Assembly (NCBI GenBank): GCA_963693285.1
Contig: OY848919.1
Coordinates: forward strand, 8,055,461-8,119,460
DNA from: Xestospongia muta
Lineage: Eukaryota > Porifera > Demospongiae > Haplosclerida > Petrosiidae
Reading direction: 5' to 3'
DNA: 64,000 nucleotides
Shown here one piece after another: positions 30,601 to 46,200 of this stretch. The position numbers and the translations under genes were made by a program. The stretch's first letter is position 1. Every line of letters begins with the position of its first letter. The notes under the pieces were generated by a model. It searched no databases and was not told the DNA's origin. It saw only the letters and a program-made list of their open reading frames with translations.

Positions 30601-33600
30601 AAACTGTTTAGATCAGCTTGTTTAACCAGTATTAATAGTTAATTTCTAATTTTTTTTAAATATCAAAAAGCTCTAAACACATTATTTTAGAGTTTTAGCC
30701 TATGTAGACTACTTTATTAGTATATTTAAGACAGATAAACTTACTAAACTCTTTAGATCAGCTTATTTAGCCAGTATTATAGTTAATTTTAATTTTTTTT
30801 AAATTTCAAACAATTCTAAAAAGTTTATTTTAGAGATTTAATCTATTTAGAGTACTCTCTTAGTATATTTAAGACAGATAAACTTACTAAACTCTTTAGA
30901 TCAGCTTATTTAACCAGTTTTCACCATTAATTTCTAATGTTTCTTAACTTTCAAAAACCTCTAGACACTTTATTTTAGAGTTTTAACCTATTTAGACTAC
31001 TTTATTAGTATATTTAAGACAGATAAATTTACTAAACTCTTTAAATCAGCATATGTAAGCAGTTTTCACAAAGAATTTCTAATATTTTTTAACTTTCAAA
31101 AACGTCTAAATAGTTTATTTTAATGGCTTAACGTATTTAGACAACTTTAATACTATATTTAAGACAGATAAACTTACTAAACTCTTTAGATCAGCCAGCT
31201 TATTTACCCAGTTTTCACAATGAATTTCTAATCTTTTTTAACTTTCAAAAAGGGTTAAACAGTTTATTTTAGACATTTACCTATTTAGACTACTTTGATT
31301 AGTATATTTAAGACAAATAAACTTACTAAACTCTTTAGATTGGCTTATTTTACCAGGTTTCACAATTAATTTTTAATCTTTTTTAACTTTCAAAAAGGTC
31401 TTAACTGTTAATTTTAGAGCTTTCACCTATTTAGACTACTTTATTGCTAAATTTAAGAGAAATAAACTTCCTAAACTCTTTAAATCAGCTTATTTAACCA
31501 GTTTTCACAATTAATTTTTATCTTTTTTAACTTTCAAAAAGCTCTAGAGTTTTGACCTATTTTGACTACTTTATTAGTATATTTAAGACAGATAAACTTA
31601 CTAAACTCTTTAGATCAGCTTATTTAACCAGTTTTCACAATTAATTTCTAATTTCTTTTAACATTCAAAAAGCTCTAAACTGTTAATTTTAGAGTTTTGA
31701 CCTATTTAGCCTACTTTATTAGTATATTTAAGACAGATTTACTAAACTCTATAGATCAGCTTATTTAAACAGTTTTCACAATTAATATCTAATCTTTAAC
31801 TTTCAAAAAAAATTAAACTGTTAATTTTAGAGTTTTGAACTATTTAGACTACTATATAAGTATATTTAAGACAGATAAACTTACTAAACACTTTAGATCA
31901 GCTCATTTAACCAGTTTTCACAATTAATTTCTAATCTTTAAATTAAAAAAAAAATTAAACTGTTAATTTTAGAATTTTGACGTATTTTGACTACTGTATA
32001 AGGATATTTAAGACAGTTAAAATTACTAAACACTTTAGATCGGCTTATTTAACCAGTTTTCACAATTAATTTTTAATCTCTTTTAACTTTCAAAATGCGT
32101 TAAACAGTTTATTTTAAAGTTTTGACCTATTTAGACTACTCTATTAGTATATTTAAAACAGATAAACTTACTAAACTCTTTAGATCAGCTTATTTGTCCA
32201 ATTTCCAGAATTAATTTCTAATATATTTTAACTTTCATAAAGCTCTAGACAGTTTATTTTAGAGTTTTGACCTATTTAGACTACTTTATTGGTATATTTT
32301 AGACAGATAATCTTACTAAACTCTTTTGATCAACTTATTTAAATAAAGCTCTAAACAGTATATTTTAGAGTTTTAACAAATTTAGATTACTTTATTAATA
32401 TAAAATAAGACAGATAAAATTACTAAACTCTTTAGATCAGCTTATTTAAACAGTTTTCACAATTAATTTGTAATCTTTTTTAACTTTCAAAAAAGCACTA
32501 AACAGTTTATTTTAGAGTTTTAACCTATTTAGACTACTTTATTAATATATTTAAGACAGATAAAATTACTAAACTGTTTAGATCAGCTTATTTAACCAGT
32601 TTTCACAATTAATTTCTAATCTTTTTTAACATTGAAAAAGCTCTAAACAGGTTATTTTAGATTTTTAACCTATTTAGACTACCTTATTAGTATATTTAAG
32701 ACAGATAAACTTACTAAATTCTTTAGATCAGCTTATTTAACCAGTTTTCACAATTAATTTCTAATATTTTTAACTTTAAAAAAGCTCTAAAATGTTTTTT
32801 TAAAAGTTTTAACCTATTTAGACTACTTTATTAGTATATTTAAGACAGATAAACTTACTAAACTCTTTAGATCAGCTTATTTAACAAGTTTTCACAATTA
32901 ATTTCTAACCTTTAAATTTCAAAAAAACCCTAAACTGTTAATTTTAGAGTTTTGACCTATTTAGACTACTTTATTAATATATTTAAGACAGATAAACTTA
33001 ATAAACTCTTTAGATCAGCTTATTTAACCAGTTTTCACAATTAATTTCTAATGTTTTATAACTTTCAAAAATGTCTAAACAGTTTATTTTAGAGTTTTAA
33101 TCTATTTAGACTAGTTTATTAGTATATATTAAGGCAGATAAACTTACTAAACTCTTTATATCAGCTTATTTAACCAGTTTTCACAATTAATTTGTAATCA
33201 TTTTTAACTTTAAAAAAGCTTTAAACAGTTTATTTTCGAGTTTTTACCTAGTTATACTACTTTATTAATATATTTAAAACAGATAAACTTACTAAACACT
33301 TTAGTTCAGCTTATTTAACCAGTTTTAACAATTAATTTCTAATCGTTTTTAACTTTCAAAAAGCTCTAAACAGTTTCTTTTAGAGTTTTGACCTATTTAG
33401 ACTACTTCATTAGTATATTTAAGACAGATAAACTTACTAAACTCTTAGATCAGCTTATTTAACCCGTTTTCACATTTAATTTCTAATCTTTAACATTCAG
33501 AAAAACGCTAAACTGTTAATTTTAGAGTTTTGACCTATTTAGACTACTTTATTAGTATATTTAAGACAGATAAACTTACTAAACTCGTTAGATCAGCTTA

Positions 33601-35950
33601 TTTAACCAGTTTTCACAATTAATTTCTAATCTTTTTTAACTTTCAAAAAGGTCTAAACAGTTTATTTTAGAGTTTTCACCTATTTAGACTACTTTATTAG
33701 TATATTTAAGACACATAAACTGATTAAACTCTTTAGATCAGCTTATTTAACCAGATTTCACAATTAAATTTTAATCTTTTTTAACTTTAAAAAAGATTAA
33801 ACTGTTAATTTTAGAGTTTTGACCTAGTGACACTACTTTTTACTAGTATATTTAAGACAGATAAAGTTACTAAACTCTTTAGATCAGCTTATTTAACCAG
33901 GTTTCACAATAAATTTCTAATCTTTTTTAACTTTAAAAATGTATAATCAGTTGATTTTAGAGTTGGACCTATTTAGACTACTTTATTAGTATATTTAAGA
34001 CAGATAAACTTACTAAACTCTTTAGATCAGCTTATTTAACCAGTTTTCACAATTAATTTCTAATCTTTTTTAACGTTCAAAAAGCTCTAAACTATTAATT
34101 TTAGAGTTTTGACCTATTTAGACTACTTAAATATATATTTAAGACACATAAACTCATTAAACTCTTTAGATCAACTTATTTAACCAGTTTTCACAATTAA
34201 ATTTTAATCTTTTTTAACTTTACAAAAGATTAAACTGTTAATTTTAGAGTTTTGACCTATTGACACTACTTTTTACTAGTATATTTAAGACAGATAGTGT
34301 TACTAAACTCTTTAGATCAGATTATTTAACCAGATTCACAATTAATTTCTAATCTTTTTTAACTTTAAAAATGTATAATCAGTTGATTTTAGAGTTTGAC
34401 CTATTTAGACTACTTTATTAGTATACTTAACACAGATAAACTTACTTATTTAAGCAGTTTTCACAATTAATTTCTAATCATTTTTAACTTTCAAAAAGCT
34501 CTAAACCGTTTATTTTAGAGTTTTGACCTATTTAGAGTACTTTATTAGTAAAATTATTTAAGACAGATAAACTTACTAAAATCTTTAAATATCAGCTTAT
34601 TTAACATGTTTTCACAATTAATTTCTAATCTTTAACTTTCAAAAAGACTCTAAACTGCTAAATTTAGAGTTTGACCTATTTAGACTACTTTATTAGTATA
34701 TTTAAGACAGATAAACTTACTAAACTCTTTAGATCAGCTTATTTAACCTGTTTTCACAATTAATTTCTAATCTTTTTTAACTTTCATAAAGCTCTCAACA
34801 GTTTATTTCAGAGTTTTAACCTATTTAGACTTCTTTATTAATATATTTAAGAGAGATAAACTTACTAAACTCTTTAGATCAGCTTATTTAACCAGTTTTC
34901 ACAATTAATTTGTAATTTTTTTAACTTTCATAAAGGTCTAAACAGTTTTTTTTAGAGTTTTAACCTATTTAGACTAAGTTATTAGTATATTTAAGACAGA
35001 TAAACTTACTAAACTCTTTAGATCAGCTTATTTAACAAGTTTTCACAATTAATTTCTAATCTTTAACTTTCAAAAAAACTGTAAACTGTTAATTTTAGAG
35101 TTTTGACCTATTTAGCCTACTTTATTAGTACTTAAGACGGATAAACTTAATAAACTCTTTAGAAAGGCTTGTTTAACCAGTTTTCACAATTAATTTTAAA
35201 TTTTTTAATTTCAAAAAGATCTAAACGGTTTACTTTTAGAGTTTTTACTTATTTAGACTACTTTCTTACTATATTTAAGAGAGACAAACTTACTAAACTT
35301 TTTACATCAGCTTATTTAACCAGTTTTCACAATTAATTTTTAATCTTTTTTAACTTTCAAAAAGCTCTAAACTGTCAATTTTAGAGTTTTGACCTATTTA
35401 GACTACTTTATTAGTATATTTAAGATAGATAAACTTACTAAACTCTTTAGATCAGCTTATTTAACCAGTTTTCACAAATAATTTCTAATCTTTTTTAACT
35501 TTCAAAAAGCTCTAAACAGTTTGTTTTAGAGTTTTCACCTATTTAGACAACGTTATTAGTATATTTAATACAGATAAACTTACTAAACTCTTTAGATCAT
35601 ATTATTTAACCAGTTTTCACAATTAATTTCTAATCTTTACCTTACAAAAAAACTCTAAACTGTTAATTTTAGAGTTTTGACTTATTTAGACTACTTTATT
35701 AGTATATTTAAGTCAGATAAACTTACTAAAATCTTTAGATCAGCTTATTTAACCAGTTTTCACAATTAATTTCTAATCTTTTTTAACTTTAATAAAGCTC
35801 TAAACAGTTTATTTTAGAGTTTTGACCTATTTAGAGTACTTTATTAGTATATTTAAGACAGATAAACTTAATAAACTCTTCAGATCAGCTTATTTAACCA
35901 GTTGTCACAATTAATTTCTAATCTTTTTTAACATTCAAAAGCACTAAATG
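27627..35950 (-). repeat. 145-bp satellite, block R1 (diverged, reverse)
   Basis: About 57 monomers in reverse orientation (...CTAAACTCTTTAGATCAGCTTATTT...). Second-half variants are mixed: AACAGTTTATTTTAGAG and AACTGTTAATTTTAGAG. The left junction is a dyad around 'aaattaacagttt ctaatctattttaac' near 27,627. Short monomer deletions are common, for example near 30,250, 32,340 and 34,440. No open frame persists. Confidence 0.9.
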
Positions 35951-38900
35951 GTTTAAAACTCTAAAATAAACAGTTTAGAGCTTTTGAAAGTTAAAAAGCA
36001 TTAGAAATTAATTGTAAATACTGGTTAAATAAGCTGATCTAAAGAGTTTAGTAAGTTTATCTGTCTTAAAATATACTAATAAAGTAGTCTAAATAGTTCA
36101 AAACTCTAAAATTAACAGTTTAGAGCTTTTTGAATGTTAAAAAGATTAGAAATTAATTGTGAAAACTGGTTAAATAAACTGATCTAAAGAGTTTAGTAAG
36201 TTTATTTGTCTTAAATATAATAATATAGTATTTTAAATAGGTCAAAACTCTAAAATTAACAGTGTAGACCTTTTTGAAAGTTAAAAATGATTAGAAATTA
36301 ATTGTGAAAACTGGTTAAATAAGCTGATCTAAAAAGTTTATTAAGTTTATCTGTCTAAAATATACTAATAAAGTAGTCTCAATAGGTTAAAACTCTAAAA
36401 TTAATATTCTAGACCTTTTTCAATGTTAAAAAGATTAGAAATTAATTGTGAAAACTGGTTAAATAAATCATCAAAAGAATTAAGTAAGTTTATCTGTCTT
36501 AAATATACTAATAAAGGAGTCTAAATAGGTTAAAACTCTAAAAAAAACTGTTTAGAGCTATTTGAAAGTTAAAAAAGATTAGAAATAATTGTGAAAACTG
36601 GTTAAATAAGCTGTTCTAAAGAGTTTAGCAGGTTTATCTGTCTTAAATATACTAAGAAAGTAGTCTAAATAGGTTAAAACTCTAAAATTAACATTTTAGA
36701 CCTTTTTCAATGTTAAAAAGATTAGAAATTGAGTACGAAAACTGGTTAAATAAATTATCAAAAGAATTTAGTACGTTTATCTGTCTTAAATATACTAGTA
36801 AAGGAGTCTAAATAGGTCAAAACTCTAAATTTAACAGTGTAGACCTTTTTGAAAGTTAAAAAAATTAGAAATTATTTGTGAAAACTGGTTAAATAAGCTG
36901 ATCTAAAGAGTTTAGTAAGTTTATCTGTCTTAAATATACTAAAAAAGTAGTCTAAATACGTTAAAACTCTAAAATAATCTTTTTAGAGCTTTTTCAAAGT
37001 TAAAAAAGAATAGAAATTAATTGTGAAAACTGGTTAAATAAGCTGATCTAAAGAATTTAGTAAGTTTATCTGTCTTAAATATACTAATAAAGTAGTCAAA
37101 TAGGTCAAAACTCTAAAATAAAGAGTTTAGAGCTTTTTGAAAGTTAAAAAAGATTAGAAAATAATTGTGAAAACTGGTTCAAATAAGCAGATCTAAAGAG
37201 TTTAGTAAGTTTATCTGTCTTAATTATACTAATAAAGTAGTCCAAATAGGTCAAAACTCTAAAATTAACAGTTTAGAGCTTTTTGAAAGTTAAAAAAGAT
37301 TGGAAATTCATTGTGAAAAATGGTAAATCATCTGATCTAAAGAGATTAGTAAGTTTATCTGTATTAAATATACTAATAAAGTAGTGTAAATAGGTCAAAA
37401 CTCTAAAATAAACTGTTTAGATCTTTTTGAAAGTTAAAAAAGATTGAATATTTATTGTGAAAACTGGTTAAATAAGCTGATCTAAAGAGTTTAGTAAGTT
37501 TATCTGTCTTAAATATACTAATAAAGTAGTCTAAATAGGTTAAAACTCTAAAATAGAGTTTACATGTTTTTGAAAGTTAAAAATATTACAAATTAACTGT
37601 GAAAACTGGTTAAATAAGCTGATCTAAAGAGTTTAGTAAGTTTATCTGTCTTATATATACTAACAAAGTAGTCTAAATAGGTTAAAACTCTAAAATAAAG
37701 AGTTTACAGCTTTTTGAAAGTTAAAAAAATTAGAAATTAACTGTGAAACTGGTTAAATAAGCTGATCTAAAGAGTTTAGTAAGTTTATCTGTCTTAAATA
37801 TACTAATAAAGTAGTGTAAATAGGTTATAACTCTAAAATAAAGAGTTTAGAGCTTTTTGAAAGTTAAAAAAGATTAGAAATTAACTGTGAAAACTGGTTA
37901 AATAAGGTGATCTAAAGAGTTTAGTAAGTTTATCTGTCTTAAATATACTAATAAAGTAGTCTAAATAGGTTAAAACTCTAAAATAAAGAGTTTAGAGCTT
38001 TTTGAAAGTTAAAAAAGATTAGAAATTAACTATGAAACCTGGTTGAATAAGGTGAACTAAAGAGTTTAGTAAGTTTATCAGTGTTAAATATACTAATAAA
38101 GTAGTCTAAATAGGTTAAAAATCTAAAATAAAGGGTTTAGAGCTTTTTGAAAGTTAAAAAAGATTTGAAATTAACTATGAAAACTGGTTGAATAAGGTGA
38201 TCTAAAGAATTTAGTGAGTTTATTAGTCTTAAATATACTAATAAAGTAGTCTAAATAGGTTAAAACTCTAAAATAAAAAGTTTAGAGCTTTTTGAAAGTT
38301 AAAAAAGATTAGAAATTAACTGTGAAAACTGGTTAAATAAGCTGATCTAAAGAGTTTAGTAAGTTTATGTGTCTTATATATACTAATAAAGTAGTCTAAA
38401 TAGGTTAAAACTTTAAAATAGAGTTTACAGGTTTTTGAAAGTTAAAAATATTACAAATTAACTGTGAAAACTGGTTAAATAAGCTGATCTAAAGAGTTTA
38501 GTAAGTTTATCTGTCTTATATATACTAAAAAAGTAGTCTAAATAGGTTAAAACTCTAAAATAAAGAGTTTAGAGCTTTTTGAAAGTTTAAAAAGATTAGA
38601 AATTAACTGTGAATTGTGGTTAAATAAGCTGACCTAAAGAGTTTAGTAAGTTTATCTGTCTTAAATATACTAATAAAGTAGTCTAAATAGGTTTAAACTC
38701 TAAAATAAAGAGTTTAGAGCTTTTTGAAAGTTAAAAAAGATTAAAAATTAACTGTGAAAACTGGTTTAATAAGCTGATCTAAAGAGTTTAGTAAGTTTAT
38801 CTGTCTTAAATATACTAATAAAGTAGTCTAAATAGGTTTAAACTCTAAAATAAAGAGTTTATAGATTTTTGAAAGTTAAAAAAGATTAGAAATTAACTGT

Positions 38901-41900
38901 GAAAACTGGTTAAATAAGCTGATCTAAAGAGTTTAGTAAGTTTATCAGTCTTAAATATACTAATAAACTAGTCTAAATAGGTTAAAACTCTAAAATAAAG
39001 AGTTTAGAGCTTTTTGAAAGTTAAAAAAGATTATAAATTAACTGTGAAAAATGGTTCAATAAGCTGATCTAAAGAGTTTAGTAAGTTTATCAGTCTTAAA
39101 TATACTAATAAAGTAGTCAAATAGGTTAAAACTCTAAAATAAAGAGTCTAGAGCTTTTTGAAAGTTAAAAAAGATTAAAAATTAACTGTGAAAACTGGTT
39201 AAATAAGCTGATCTAAAGAGTTTAGTAAGTTTATCTGTCTTAAATATACTAATAAAGTAGTCTAAATAGGTTAAAACTATAAAATAAAGAGTTTAGAGCT
39301 TTTTCAAAGTTAAAAAGATTAAAAATTAACTGTGAAAACTGGTTTAATAAGGTGATGTAAAGAGTTTAGTAAGTTTATCAGTCTTATATATACTAATAAA
39401 GTAGTCTAAATAGGTTAAAACTCTAAAATAAAGGGTTTAGAGCTTTTTGAAAGTTAAAAAAGATTAAAAATTAACTGTGAAAACTGGTTAAATAAGCTGA
39501 TCTAAAGAGTTTAGTAAGTTTATCTGTCTTAAATATACTAATAAAGTAGTCTAAATAGGTTAAAACTCTAAAATAAAGAGTTTAAAGCTTTATGAAAGTT
39601 AAAAAGATTAGAAATTAACTGTAAAAACTGGTTAAATAAGCTGATCTAAAGAGTTTAGTAAGTTTATCTCTCTTATATATTCTAATAAAGTAGTCTAAAT
39701 AGGTTAAAACTCTAAAATAAAGAGTTTAGAGCTTTTTGAAAGTTAAAAAAGATTAGAAATTAACTGTGAAAACTGGTTAAATAAGCTGATCTAAAGAGTT
39801 TAGTAAGTTATCTGTCTTAAATATACTAATAAAGTGTCTAAATAGTTTAAAACTCTAAAATAAAGAGTTTAGAGCTATTTGAAAGTTAAAAAAGATTAGA
39901 AATTATCTATGAAAACTGGTTAAATAAGCTGATCTAAGGAGTTTAGTAAGTTTATCAGCTTTAAATATATTATTAAAGTAGTCTAAAGGGGTTAAAACTC
40001 TAAAATAAAGAGTTTAGAGCTTTTTGAAATCTAAAAAAGATTAGAAATTAACTGTGAAAACTCGTTAAATTAGGTGATCTAAAGAGATTAGTAAGTTTAT
40101 CAATCTTAAATATACTAACAAAGTAGTCTAAATAGGTTAAAACTCTAAAATAAAGAGTTTAGAGCTTTTTGAGGGTTAAAAAAGATTAGAAATTAAATGT
40201 GAAAACTGGTTAAATAAGCTGATCTAAAGAGTTTAGTAAGTTTATCTGTCTTAAATTTACAAATAAAGTAGTCTAAATAGGTTAAAACTCTAAAATAAAG
40301 GGTTTAGAGCTTTTTGAAAGTTAAAAAAGATTAGAAATTAACTGTGAAAACTGGTTAAATAAGCTGATCTAAAGAGTATAGTAAGTTTATGTGTCTTATA
40401 TATACTAATAAAGTAGTCTAAATAGGTTAAAACTCTAAAATAGAGTTTACAGGTTTTTGAAAGTTAAAAATATTACAAATTAACTGTGAAATCTGGTTAA
40501 ATAAGCTGATCTAAAGAGTTTAGTAAGTTTATCTGTCTTATATATACTAAAACAGTAGTCTAAATAGGTTAAAACTCTAAAAATAAAGAGTTTACAGCTT
40601 TTTGAAAGTTAAAAAAGATTACAAATTAATTGTGAATTGTGGTTACATAAGCTGACCCAAAGAGTTTAGTAAGTTTATCTGTCTTAAATATACTAATAAA
40701 GTAGTCTAAATAGGTTTAAACTCTAAAATAAAGAGTTTAGACCTTTTTGAAAGTTAAAAAAGATTAAAAATTAACTGTGAAATCTGGTTTAATAAGCTGA
40801 TCTAAAGAGTTTAGTAAGTTTATCTGTCTTAAACATACTAATAAAGTAGTCTAAAGAGGTTAAAACTCTAAAATAAAGAGTTTAGAGCTTTTTGAAAGTT
40901 AAAAAAGATTAGAAATTAACTGTGAAAACTGGTTAAATAAGCTGATCTAAAGAGTTTAGTAAGTTTATCTGTCTGAAATATACTAATAAAGTAGTCTAAA
41001 TAGGTTAAAACTCTAAAATAAAGAGTTTACAGGTTTTTGAATGTTAAAAATATTTTAAATTAACTGTGAAAACTGGTTAAATAAGCTGATCTAAAGAGTT
41101 TAGTAAGTTTATCAGTCTTAGATATACTAACAAAGTAGTCTAAATAGGTTAAAACTCGAAAATAAAGAGTTTAGCGGTTTTTGAAAGTTAAAAAAGATTA
41201 GAAATTAACTGTGAAAACTGGTTAAATAAGCTGATCTAAAGAGTTTAGCAAGTTTATCAGTATCAAATATAGCAATAAAGTAGTCTAAATAGGTTAAAAC
41301 TCTAAAAAAAAGAGTTTAGAGCTTTTTGAAAGTTAAAAAAGATTATAAATTAACTGTGAAAACTGGTTAAATAAGCTGATCTAAAGAGTTTAGTAAGTTT
41401 ATCTGTTTTAAATATACTAATAAAGTAGTCTAAATAGGTTAAAACTCTAAAATAAAGAGTTTAGAGCTTTTTGAAAGCTAAAAAAGATTAGAAATTAACT
41501 GTGAAAACTGGTTAAATAAGCTGATCTAAAGAGTTTAGTAATTTTATCAGTCTTAAATATATTAATAAAAGTAGTCTAAATAGGTTAAAACTCTAAAATA
41601 AAGAGTTTAGAGCTTTTTTAAAGTTAAAAAAGATTAGAAATTAACTGTGAAAACTGGTTAAATAAGCTGATCTAAAGAGTTTAGCAAGTTTATTAGTCTT
41701 AAATATAGCAATAAAGTAGTATAAATAGGTGAAACTCTAAAATAAAGAGTTTAGAGCTTTTGGAAAGTTAAAAAGATTAGAAATTAACTGTAAAAACTGG
41801 TTAAATAAGCTGATCTAAAGAGTTTAGTAAGTTTATCTGTTTTAAATATACTAATAAAGTAGTCTAAATAGGTTAAAACTCTAAAATAAAGAGTTTAGAG

Positions 41901-43280
41901 CTTTTTGAAAGTTAAAAAAATTAAAAATTAACTGTGAAAACTGGTTAAATAAGCTGATGTAAAGAGTTTAGTAAGTTTATCAGTCCTAAATATACCAATA
42001 AAGTAGTCTAAATAGGTTAAAACTCTAAAATAAAGAGTTTAGATCTTTTTGAAAGTTAAAAAGATTACAAAATAACTGTGAAAACTGGTTAAATAAGCTA
42101 ATCTAAAGAGTTTAGTAACTTTTCTGGCTTAAATATACTAATAAAGTAGTCTAAATCGGTTAAAACTCTAAAATAAAGAGTTTAGAGCTTTTTGAAAGTT
42201 AAAAAAGATTAAAAATTAACTGTGAAAACTGGTTAAATAAGCTGATCTAAAGAGTTTAGTAAGTTTATCAGTCTTAAATATACTAATAAAGTAGTCTAAA
42301 TAGGTTTAAACTCTAAAATAAAGAGTTTAGAACTTTTTGAAAGTTAAAAAAGATTAAAAATTAACTGCGAAAACTGGTTAAATAAGCTGATTAAAGAGTT
42401 TAGTAAGTTTATCTCTCTTAAATATACTAATAAAGTAGTCTAAAGAGGTTAAAGCTCTAAATTAAAGAGTTTAGAGCTTCTTGAAAGTTAAAAAAATTAG
42501 AAAATAACTGTGAAAACTGGTTAAATAAGCTGATCTAAAGAGTTTAGTAAGTTTATCTGTCTTATATATGCTAATAAAGTAGTCTAAATAGGTTAAAACT
42601 CTAAAATAAAGAGTTTAGAGCTTTTTGAAAGTTAAAAAGATTAGAAATTAACTGTGAAAACTGGTTAAATAAGCTGATCTAAAGAGTTTAGTAAGTTTAT
42701 CTGTTTTAAATATACTAATAAAGTAGTCTAAATAGGTTAAAACTCTAAAATAAAGAGTTTAGAGCTTTTTGAAAGCTTAAAAAGATTAGAATTTAACAGT
42801 GAAAACTGGTTAAATAAGCTGATCTAAAGAGTTTAGTAATTTTATCAGTGTTAAATATATTAATATAAGTAGTCTAAATAGGTTAAAACTCTAAAATCAA
42901 GAGTTTAGAGCTTTTTGAAAGTTAAAAAAGATTAGAAATTAACTGTGAAAACTGGTTAAATAAGCTGATCTAAAGAGTTTAGTAAGTTTATCTGTCTTAA
43001 ATATACTAATAAAGTAGTCTAAGTAGGTTAAAACTCTAAAATAAAGGGTTTAGAGCTTTTTGAAAGTTAAAAAAGATTAAAAATTAACTGTTAAAACTGG
43101 TTAAATAAGCTGATCTAAAGAGTTTAGTAAGTTTATCTGTCTTATATATGCTAATAAAGTAGTCTAAATAGGTTAAAACTCTAAAATGAACAGTTTAGAG
43201 CTTCTTGAAAGTTAAAAAATATTAGAAAATACCTGTGAAAACTGGTTAAATAAGCTGATCTAAAGAGTTTAGTAAGTTTA
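35951..43280 (+). repeat. 145-bp satellite, block F2 (forward)
   Basis: About 50 monomers. It begins with the older 'attaacagtttagag' form. From about 37,120 the second half becomes 'ataaagagtttagag', which then dominates to the end of the window. The last monomers (43,020-43,280) carry a diagnostic trio of variants: AAAGGGTTTAG, TTAACTGTTAAAAC and AAAATGAACAG. Confidence 0.9.
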
Positions 43281-46200
43281 TTTTAACCTATTTAGACTAC
43301 TTTATTTGATATTTAAGACAGGTAAACTTACTAAACTCTTTAAATCAGCTTATTTAACCAGTTTTCACAGTTAATTTCTAATCTTTTTAAACTTTCAAAA
43401 AGCTATAAACTCTTTATTTTAGAGTTTTAACCTATTTAGACTACTTTATTAGCATATTTAAGACAGATAAACTTACTAAACTCTTTACATCAGCTTATTT
43501 AACCAGTTTTCACAGTTAATTTTTAATCTTTTTTATCTTTCAAAAAGTTCTAAACTCTTTATTTTAGAGTTTTAACCTATTTAGACTACTTTATTAGTAT
43601 ATTTAAGACAGATAAACTTACTAAACTCTTTACATCAGCTTATTTAACCAGTTTTCACAGTTAATTTCTAATCTTTTTTAACTTTCAAAAAGCTCTAAAC
43701 TCTTTATTTTAGAGTTTTAACCTATTTAGACTACTTTCTTAGTATATTTAAGACAGATAAACTTACTAAACTCTTTAGTTCACCTTATCCAACCAGTTTT
43801 CACAGTTAATTTCTAATCTTTTTTAACTTTCAAATAGCTCTAAACTCTTTATTTTAGAGTTTTAACCTATTTATACTACTTTATTAGTATATTTAAGAAA
43901 GATAAACTTACTAAACTCTTTAGATCAGCTTATTTAACCAGTTATCACAGTTAATTTCTAATCTTTTTTAACTTTCAAAAAGCTCTAAACTCTTTATTTT
44001 AGAGTTTTAACCTATTTAGACTACTTTATTAGTATATTTAAGACAGATAAACTTACTAAACTCTTTAGATCAGCTTATTTAACCAGTTTTCACAGTTAAT
44101 TTCTAATCTTTTTTAACTTTCAAAAAGCTCTAAACTCTTTATTTTAGAGTTTTAACCTATTTAGACTACTTTATTAGTATATTTAAGACAGATAAACTTA
44201 CTAAACTCTTTAGATCAGCTTATTTAACCAGTTTTCATAGTTAACTTCTAATCTTTTTTAACATTCAAAAAGCTCTAACCTCTTTACTTTAGAGTTTTAA
44301 CCTATTTAGACTACTTTTATTAGTATATTTAAGACTGATAAACTTACTAAACTCTTTAGATCAGCTTATTTAACCAGTTTTCACAGTTAATTTTTAATGT
44401 TTTTAACTTTCAAAAAGCTCTAAACTCTTTATTTTAGAGTTTTAACCTATTTAGACTACTTTATTAGTATATTTAAGACAGATAAACTTACTAAACTCTT
44501 TAGATCAGCCTATTTAACCAGTTTTCACAGTTAATTTCTAATCTTTTTTAACTTTCAAATTGTTCTAAACTCTTTATTTTAGAGTTTTAACCTATTTAGA
44601 CTACATTATTAGTATATTTAGGACTGATAAACTTACTAACTCTTTGGATCAGCTCATTTAACCAGTTTTCACAGTTAATTTCTAATCTTTTTTTACTTTC
44701 AAAAAGCTCTAAACTCTTTATTTTAGAGTTTTAACCGATTTAGACTACTTTATTAGTATATTTAAGACTAATAAACTTACTAAACTCTTTAGATCAGCTT
44801 ATTTAACCAGTTTTCACAGTTGATTTTTAATCTTTTTTAACTTTCAAAAAGCTCTAAACTCTTTATTTTAGAGTTTTAATCGATTTAGACTACTTTATTA
44901 GTATATTTAAGACAGATAAACTTACCAAACTCTATAGGTCAGCTTACTTAACCAGTTTTAACAGTTAATTTCTAATCTTTTTTAACTTTCAAAAAGCTCT
45001 AAACTCTTTATTTTAGAGTTTTAATCTATTTAGACTACTTTATTAGTATATTTAAGACTGATAAACTTACCAAACTCTATAGGTCAGCTTATTTAACCAG
45101 TTTTCTCAGTTAATTTCTAATCTTTTTTAACTTTCAAAAAGTTCTAAACCCTTTATTTTAGATTTTTAGCCTATTTAGACTACTTTATTAGTATATTTAA
45201 GACTAATAAACTTTCTAAACTCTTTAGATCAGCTTATTTAACCAGTTTTCACAGTTAATTTCTAATCTTTTTTAACTTTCCAAAAGCTCTAAGCTCTTTA
45301 TTTTAGAGTTTTAACCAATTTAGACTACTTTTATTAGTATATTTAAGACTAATAAACTTACTAAACTCTTTAGATCAGCTTATTTAACCAGTTTTCACAG
45401 TTAATTTCTAATCTTTTTTAACTTTCCAAAAGCTCTAAACTCTTTATTTTAGAGTTTAAACCTATTTAGACTACTTAATTAGTATATTTAAGACAGATAA
45501 ACTTACTAAACTCTTTAGATCAGCTTATTTAACCACAATTCACAGTTAAATTGTAATCTTTTTTAACTTTCAAAAAGCTCTAGACTCTTTATTTTAGAGT
45601 TTTAACCTATTTAGACTACTTTATTAGTATATATAAGAAAGATAAACTTACTAAACTCTTTAGATCAGCTTGTTTAACCAGTTTTCACAGATAATTTCTA
45701 ATCTTTTTTAACTTTCAAAAAGCTCTAAACTCTTAATTTTAGAGTTTTAACGTATTTGGACTACTTTATTAGTATATTTAAGACTGATAAACTTACTAAA
45801 CTCTTTAGATCAGCTTATTTAACTAGTTTTCACAGTTAATTTCTAATCTTTTTTAACTTTCAAACAGCTCTAAACTCTTTATTTTAGAGTTTTAACCTAT
45901 TTAGACTACTTTATTAGTATATTTAAGACAGATAAACTTACTAAACTCTTTAGATCAGCTTATTTAACCAGTTTTCACAGTTAATTTCTAATCTTTTTTA
46001 ACTTTCAAAAAGCTCTAAACTCTTTATTTTAGAGTTTTAACCTATTTAGACTACTTTATTAGTATATTTAAGATAGAGAAACTTACTAAAGTCTTTAGAT
46101 CAGCTTATTTAACCAGTTTTCACAGTTAATTTTTAATTTTTCTTAACTTTCAAAAAGGTGTAAACTCTTTCTTTTAGAGTTTTAATCTATTTAGACTACT